From UBA1858 sp964636225 (lineage in GTDB: Bacteria; Pseudomonadota; Gammaproteobacteria; UBA4575): a stretch of DNA of 8,760 nt. Below are positions 6,295 to 8,760 of this stretch, piece by piece. Every line of letters starts with the position of its first letter. The stretch's first letter is position 1. The notes beneath the pieces are model-generated. The model saw only the letters and a program-made list of their open reading frames with translations, was not told the DNA's origin and made no database searches. The position numbers were made by a program, and so were the translations under genes. Where the stretch lies: contig CAZWQM010000040.1 in NCBI GenBank assembly GCA_964636225.1, positions 1 through 8,760 on the forward strand, read 5' to 3'.

Positions 6295-7929
6295 TTATTC
6301 CAGATACCGAATCACTCCTGAAGTAATCGGGTATCTTCGATCTTTGCCAAACGCTCTTTTGGTAATTTTGATTCCAGGTGGCGCCTGACGACGCTTATAT
6401 TCATTCTGAAAGACCATTTTGATAATTCGTGAAACAGTGTTTTCGTCAAAACCCATCGCAATGATTTCCCCACGACTTTTATCCTGTTCTATAAACAATT
6501 CAAGTATCTGATCTAGCACATCGTATGGTGGCAGAGTGTCTTGATCTTTTTGGTCCGGCGCCAACTCTGCGCTGGGCGGTCGTTCTATAATTCGCCTGGG
6601 AATAACTTCTGACAGCGTATTCCGGTATTTAGTCAATTCATAAACCAATGTCTTGGGCACATCCTTTAAAGGCGCAAATCCACCTGCCATATCGCCATAC
6701 AATGTGGCATAACCGACCGACATTTCGCTTTTATTGCCCGTGGATATAACCATCTTGCCAAATTTATTGGAGATCGCCATGAGTAATACGCCTCTTATTC
6801 TTGCCTGAATATTTTCTTCTGTGGTGTCATGTTGAGTATCTTTAAACATCGCCTGCAGAGATGATTCAAACGCTGTTACCAGTGGATCAATTTCTATAAC
6901 GGAATATTCTACGTTGAGATTAGAAGCCAGTTGCTGCGCATCTTCAAGACTCATGTGAGAAGTATATTTGGACGGCATCATTACAGCGTGAACTTTATCC
7001 GCACCTATCGCATCTACACTCAAGGCCAGTGCAAGGGCAGAATCTATACCGCCAGACAAGCCGATTAACCCGCCCGCAAAGCGATTCTTGCTGACATATT
7101 CCTGTAATCCATAAACCAGAACATTATAAACGGACTCCACCTTCGGCTTGATGGAATGCATTTTTTCCTGACTAGCAAAATCATTAGACTGTTTATCAAA
7201 TTCCAGCAGAAACATTCCCTGCTCGCATTCATCTGCGCGAAAGACCACTTGCTGCTTTTGATTCATTGCAAATGAACCACCATCAAACACCAGCTCATCC
7301 TGACCGCCAACCTGGTTTACATAAACAATTGGCAAGCCGTTTTCGAGGATTCGTTTAGCAATCTCATGCTCTCGTTTTTCTTGCTTGCCGACATGATAAG
7401 GACTGGCATTAATGTTAAGTATTAGCTGGGCACCTGCCTTCGTAGTCAAATGCATGGGGGTCGCATTCCAGGCATCCTCACACACAGTAATACCCACCGC
7501 CACACCATTAATATCAATAACACATGCCTGTTGACCGGATTCAAAATATCTTTTTTCGTCAAACACATCGTAGTTGGGAAGTGACATTTTGTAGTAAGTC
7601 GCTTCAATGTTGCCATCACGCAGTACCACCGCAGCATTGTATTGAAGATTCTCTTCTACCCAGGGTAGACCTAACACCACATGAATGCCCATGGATTCTT
7701 TTTTTATATTTGATAACGCCTTTTGCACGCGTCGCAGGACATTGGACCGGTAGAGTAAATCTTCCGGCGGATACCCGGTCAGCGCCAACTCTGTAAAGAC
7801 CACACAGTCCACCGCCAGTTGCTCACGCGCCTTGCGAATACACTCAATCATAATCTTACAGTTTCCTTCAACATCCCCCACCAGGAAGTTGAGCTGACAA
7901 ATTGCAATCTTTAAATGTGAATTCAACAA
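6295..7929 (-). CDS. nadE: Glutamine-dependent NAD(+) synthetase
   Basis: This 544-residue enzyme makes NAD from nicotinic acid adenine dinucleotide using ATP and glutamine, the last step of NAD synthesis, in the cytosol. The N-terminal nitrilase-type glutaminase domain (about 5-255) has the catalytic triad Glu47, Lys114 (YYKMSLPNY) and Cys150 (TVCEDAW). The C-terminal synthetase domain has the PP-loop SGGIDS (292-297), STGNKSE (396-402) and the C-terminal KRRQAPPG segment. The presence of the glutaminase domain sets it apart from short ammonia-dependent NadE. The start is TTG: no ATG lies upstream before an in-frame TAA (7942-7944), and the next Met (27) would cut the first strand and GDVEGN region. 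Codons 1 and 2 are both TTG, and AAGAGG stands 5 or 8 bases before them. Its stop is nine bases from that of convergent bamD; it diverges from pilS. Confidence 0.97.
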   Translation of the reverse strand: MLNSHLKIAICQLNFLVGDVEGNCKIMIECIRKAREQLAVDCVVFTELALTGYPPEDLLYRSNVLRRVQKALSNIKKESMGIHVVLGLPWVEENLQYNAAVVLRDGNIEATYYKMSLPNYDVFDEKRYFESGQQACVIDINGVAVGITVCEDAWNATPMHLTTKAGAQLILNINASPYHVGKQEKREHEIAKRILENGLPIVYVNQVGGQDELVFDGGSFAMNQKQQVVFRADECEQGMFLLEFDKQSNDFASQEKMHSIKPKVESVYNVLVYGLQEYVSKNRFAGGLIGLSGGIDSALALALSVDAIGADKVHAVMMPSKYTSHMSLEDAQQLASNLNVEYSVIEIDPLVTAFESSLQAMFKDTQHDTTEENIQARIRGVLLMAISNKFGKMVISTGNKSEMSVGYATLYGDMAGGFAPLKDVPKTLVYELTKYRNTLSEVIPRRIIERPPSAELAPDQKDQDTLPPYDVLDQILELFIEQDKSRGEIIAMGFDENTVSRIIKMVFQNEYKRRQAPPGIKITKRAFGKDRRYPITSGVIRYLE

Positions 7930-7940
7930 AAATGCCTCTT
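7924..7940 (-). promoter_or_regulatory. Ribosome site and tandem TTG start codons of nadE
   Basis: On the minus strand AAGAGG (7935-7940) is followed by CATTT and then TTGTTG (7924-7929). The first TTG is 5 bases from the Shine-Dalgarno sequence and the second is 8 bases, so either or both may be used; the second spacing is nearer the usual optimum. The in-frame stop at 7942-7944 excludes a longer protein. Confidence 0.75.
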
Positions 7941-7998
7941 CTTATTAATTGCGCCGCACTGTAACGGAGCCAATGCTATCATTGAAAAACCTTGATAC

Positions 7999-8004
7999 TA
8001 TAAA
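7999..8004 (+). promoter_or_regulatory. Weak candidate -10 element for pilS
   Basis: TATAAA lies 31 bases before the pilS ATG at 8036, in the 106-base gap between the divergent nadE and pilS. TTGAAA (7983-7988) is upstream but only 10 bases away, too close to act as its -35. A further TTGATA (7993-7998) has only TATTAT at 14 bases. No well-spaced pair exists for pilS, and I could not find a good pair for nadE on the other strand either. A short inverted repeat, CAATG/CATTG (7971-7984), sits in the same gap. Confidence 0.2.
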
Positions 8005-8035
8005 CAATCTGTTATTATTCGAACTTCCGCGTTCC

Positions 8036-8760
8036 ATGACGACTTCGAAACTAAAAACACAACATAATCGCCGTAAAGGCGATAATAAAACATCTCTTCA
8101 GTCTCGATCACTACAACTCCTTAATCTTTACCGCTTAATCATAGCGGCATTACTTTTCAGTTTTAATTTTATTGAATTCAGTTTTGTTGGCCGTTTGCAA
8201 CCGGGAGAATTGTATCACTCGCTGAGTCTATTTTATCTTGTTTATTCGCTTGCTGCGTTTGCCATCGCAACCAACAAACTGTTAGGTATAAAGACTCAAG
8301 TCCATATTAACGTTTTATTTGACGTTATTGTAATCGCATTATTAACACTTAACTCGGGCGGCATCAGCAGTGGTTGGGGCACATTAATTCTTGCCCCTAT
8401 CGCAGGTGCTTCATTATTGCTACCCGGACAAACAGCTCAATTATTCGCCTCTTATGGAACGGTAGGGTTAATTGCGCAGGAATTTTATGGTGACTATTCC
8501 GGACTGATTGAAACCACATCCTACACTCAGTCCGGATTATTAGGCATCGCCCTATTTGCTATTGCATTTCTTGCGATAAAACTGGCAAAGCGCGCTTCAG
8601 AAAGTATTGCATTGGCAGAAAAACGAGGCATTGATTTAGTCAATCTCTCAAAACTGAATGAACATCTAATCAATCGTATCGAATCTGGCATTATTGTCGT
8701 GGATGAAAACAACGCAATCAAACTGATGAATCGGGCTGCCAGAAAATTGCTTGGTATACA
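8036..8760 (+). CDS. pilS: PilS-like membrane sensor histidine kinase (N-terminal part; 3' end outside window)
   Basis: The first 241 codons of a sensor kinase of the PilS family, the partner of the response regulator PilR that controls pilin transcription through sigma-54 in Pseudomonas and relatives. After a basic N-terminus (RRKGDNK) come about six membrane spans at roughly 31-51, 60-80, 88-106, 113-130, 131-150 and 164-184. The signature block SESIALAEKRGIDLVNLSKL (188-207) then leads into NEHLINRIESGIIVVD (208-223) and the start of a PAS domain. These resemble the juxtamembrane region of PilS as I remember it. The histidine-phosphotransfer and ATPase domains lie beyond 8760, so kinase function is inferred. 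No Shine-Dalgarno sequence precedes ATG 8036. An in-frame ATG at 7973, with GGAG (7966-7969) only 3 bases before it, would add 21 residues. nadE diverges from it. Confidence 0.85.
   Translation, partial: MTTSKLKTQHNRRKGDNKTSLQSRSLQLLNLYRLIIAALLFSFNFIEFSFVGRLQPGELYHSLSLFYLVYSLAAFAIATNKLLGIKTQVHINVLFDVIVIALLTLNSGGISSGWGTLILAPIAGASLLLPGQTAQLFASYGTVGLIAQEFYGDYSGLIETTSYTQSGLLGIALFAIAFLAIKLAKRASESIALAEKRGIDLVNLSKLNEHLINRIESGIIVVDENNAIKLMNRAARKLLGI

Noticed and set aside
6303..6335. Inverted repeat GATACC/GGTATC at the 3' end of nadE, considered as a shared terminator with bamD
   Set aside because: The stem is bulged and AT-rich, no T-run follows on either strand, and it encodes the nadE C-terminus.
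8067..8083. 6-bp hairpin ATCGCC/GGCGAT early in pilS, considered as a regulatory structure
   Set aside because: It lies about ten codons into the gene, does not cover the start codon or a ribosome site, and a 6-bp stem is expected by chance.
8527..8721. Minus-strand 64-codon frame antisense to pilS
   Set aside because: It overlaps the conserved PilS juxtamembrane and PAS region and has no domain of its own.
1..8760. Search for mobile elements, CRISPR arrays, tRNA or rRNA genes, toxin-antitoxin pairs or phage genes
   Set aside because: No transposase, integrase, direct-repeat array, tRNA-like cloverleaf or unexplained gene cluster was seen; nearly all of the window is assigned to conserved genes.

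Overview
The window reads as an ordinary housekeeping stretch of a gammaproteobacterial chromosome with moderate, slightly AT-leaning composition. The best evidence is gene order. bamD diverges from a rluD-pgeF-clpB run, the arrangement known from Escherichia coli (yfiO / rluD-yfiH-clpB) and many other Gammaproteobacteria. A PilS-type sensor kinase next door points to a lineage with type IV pili. I cannot name a genus from this sequence alone.

Layout from left to right. Positions 1-54 hold the acidic C-terminal tail of an unidentified plus-strand gene, closed by a strong intrinsic terminator at 75-105. A plus-strand short-chain dehydrogenase/reductase of the YbbO type follows (141-1001). It meets the minus-strand clpB (1003-3579) tail to tail with one base between them. 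Upstream of clpB on the minus strand lie pgeF (3645-4385) and rluD (4382-5362), which overlap by the four bases ATGA. A textbook-like sigma-32 promoter sits between pgeF and clpB. rluD and bamD (5401-6285, plus) diverge from a very short shared region. bamD converges on the minus-strand nadE (6295-7929) with nine bases between stop codons. nadE in turn diverges from the first 241 codons of a PilS-like histidine kinase (8036-8760), which runs off the right edge.

The genes serve core functions rather than one pathway: protein disaggregation (ClpB), peptidoglycan precursor editing (PgeF), 23S rRNA pseudouridylation (RluD), outer-membrane protein assembly (BamD), glutamine-dependent NAD synthesis (NadE) and pilus gene regulation (PilS). 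The rluD-pgeF-clpB run probably gives basal transcription of all three genes, with the sigma-32 promoter adding heat-inducible clpB expression.

I found no mobile element, CRISPR array, tRNA, rRNA or defence-like cassette, and nothing that looks like an undescribed system. The points worth a second look are regulatory: the sigma-32 promoter, a conserved-looking internal GTG start inside clpB, tandem TTG start codons for nadE, uncertain starts for pilS and rluD, and two tightly packed convergent gene ends. No stretch over 300 bases lacks a gene.
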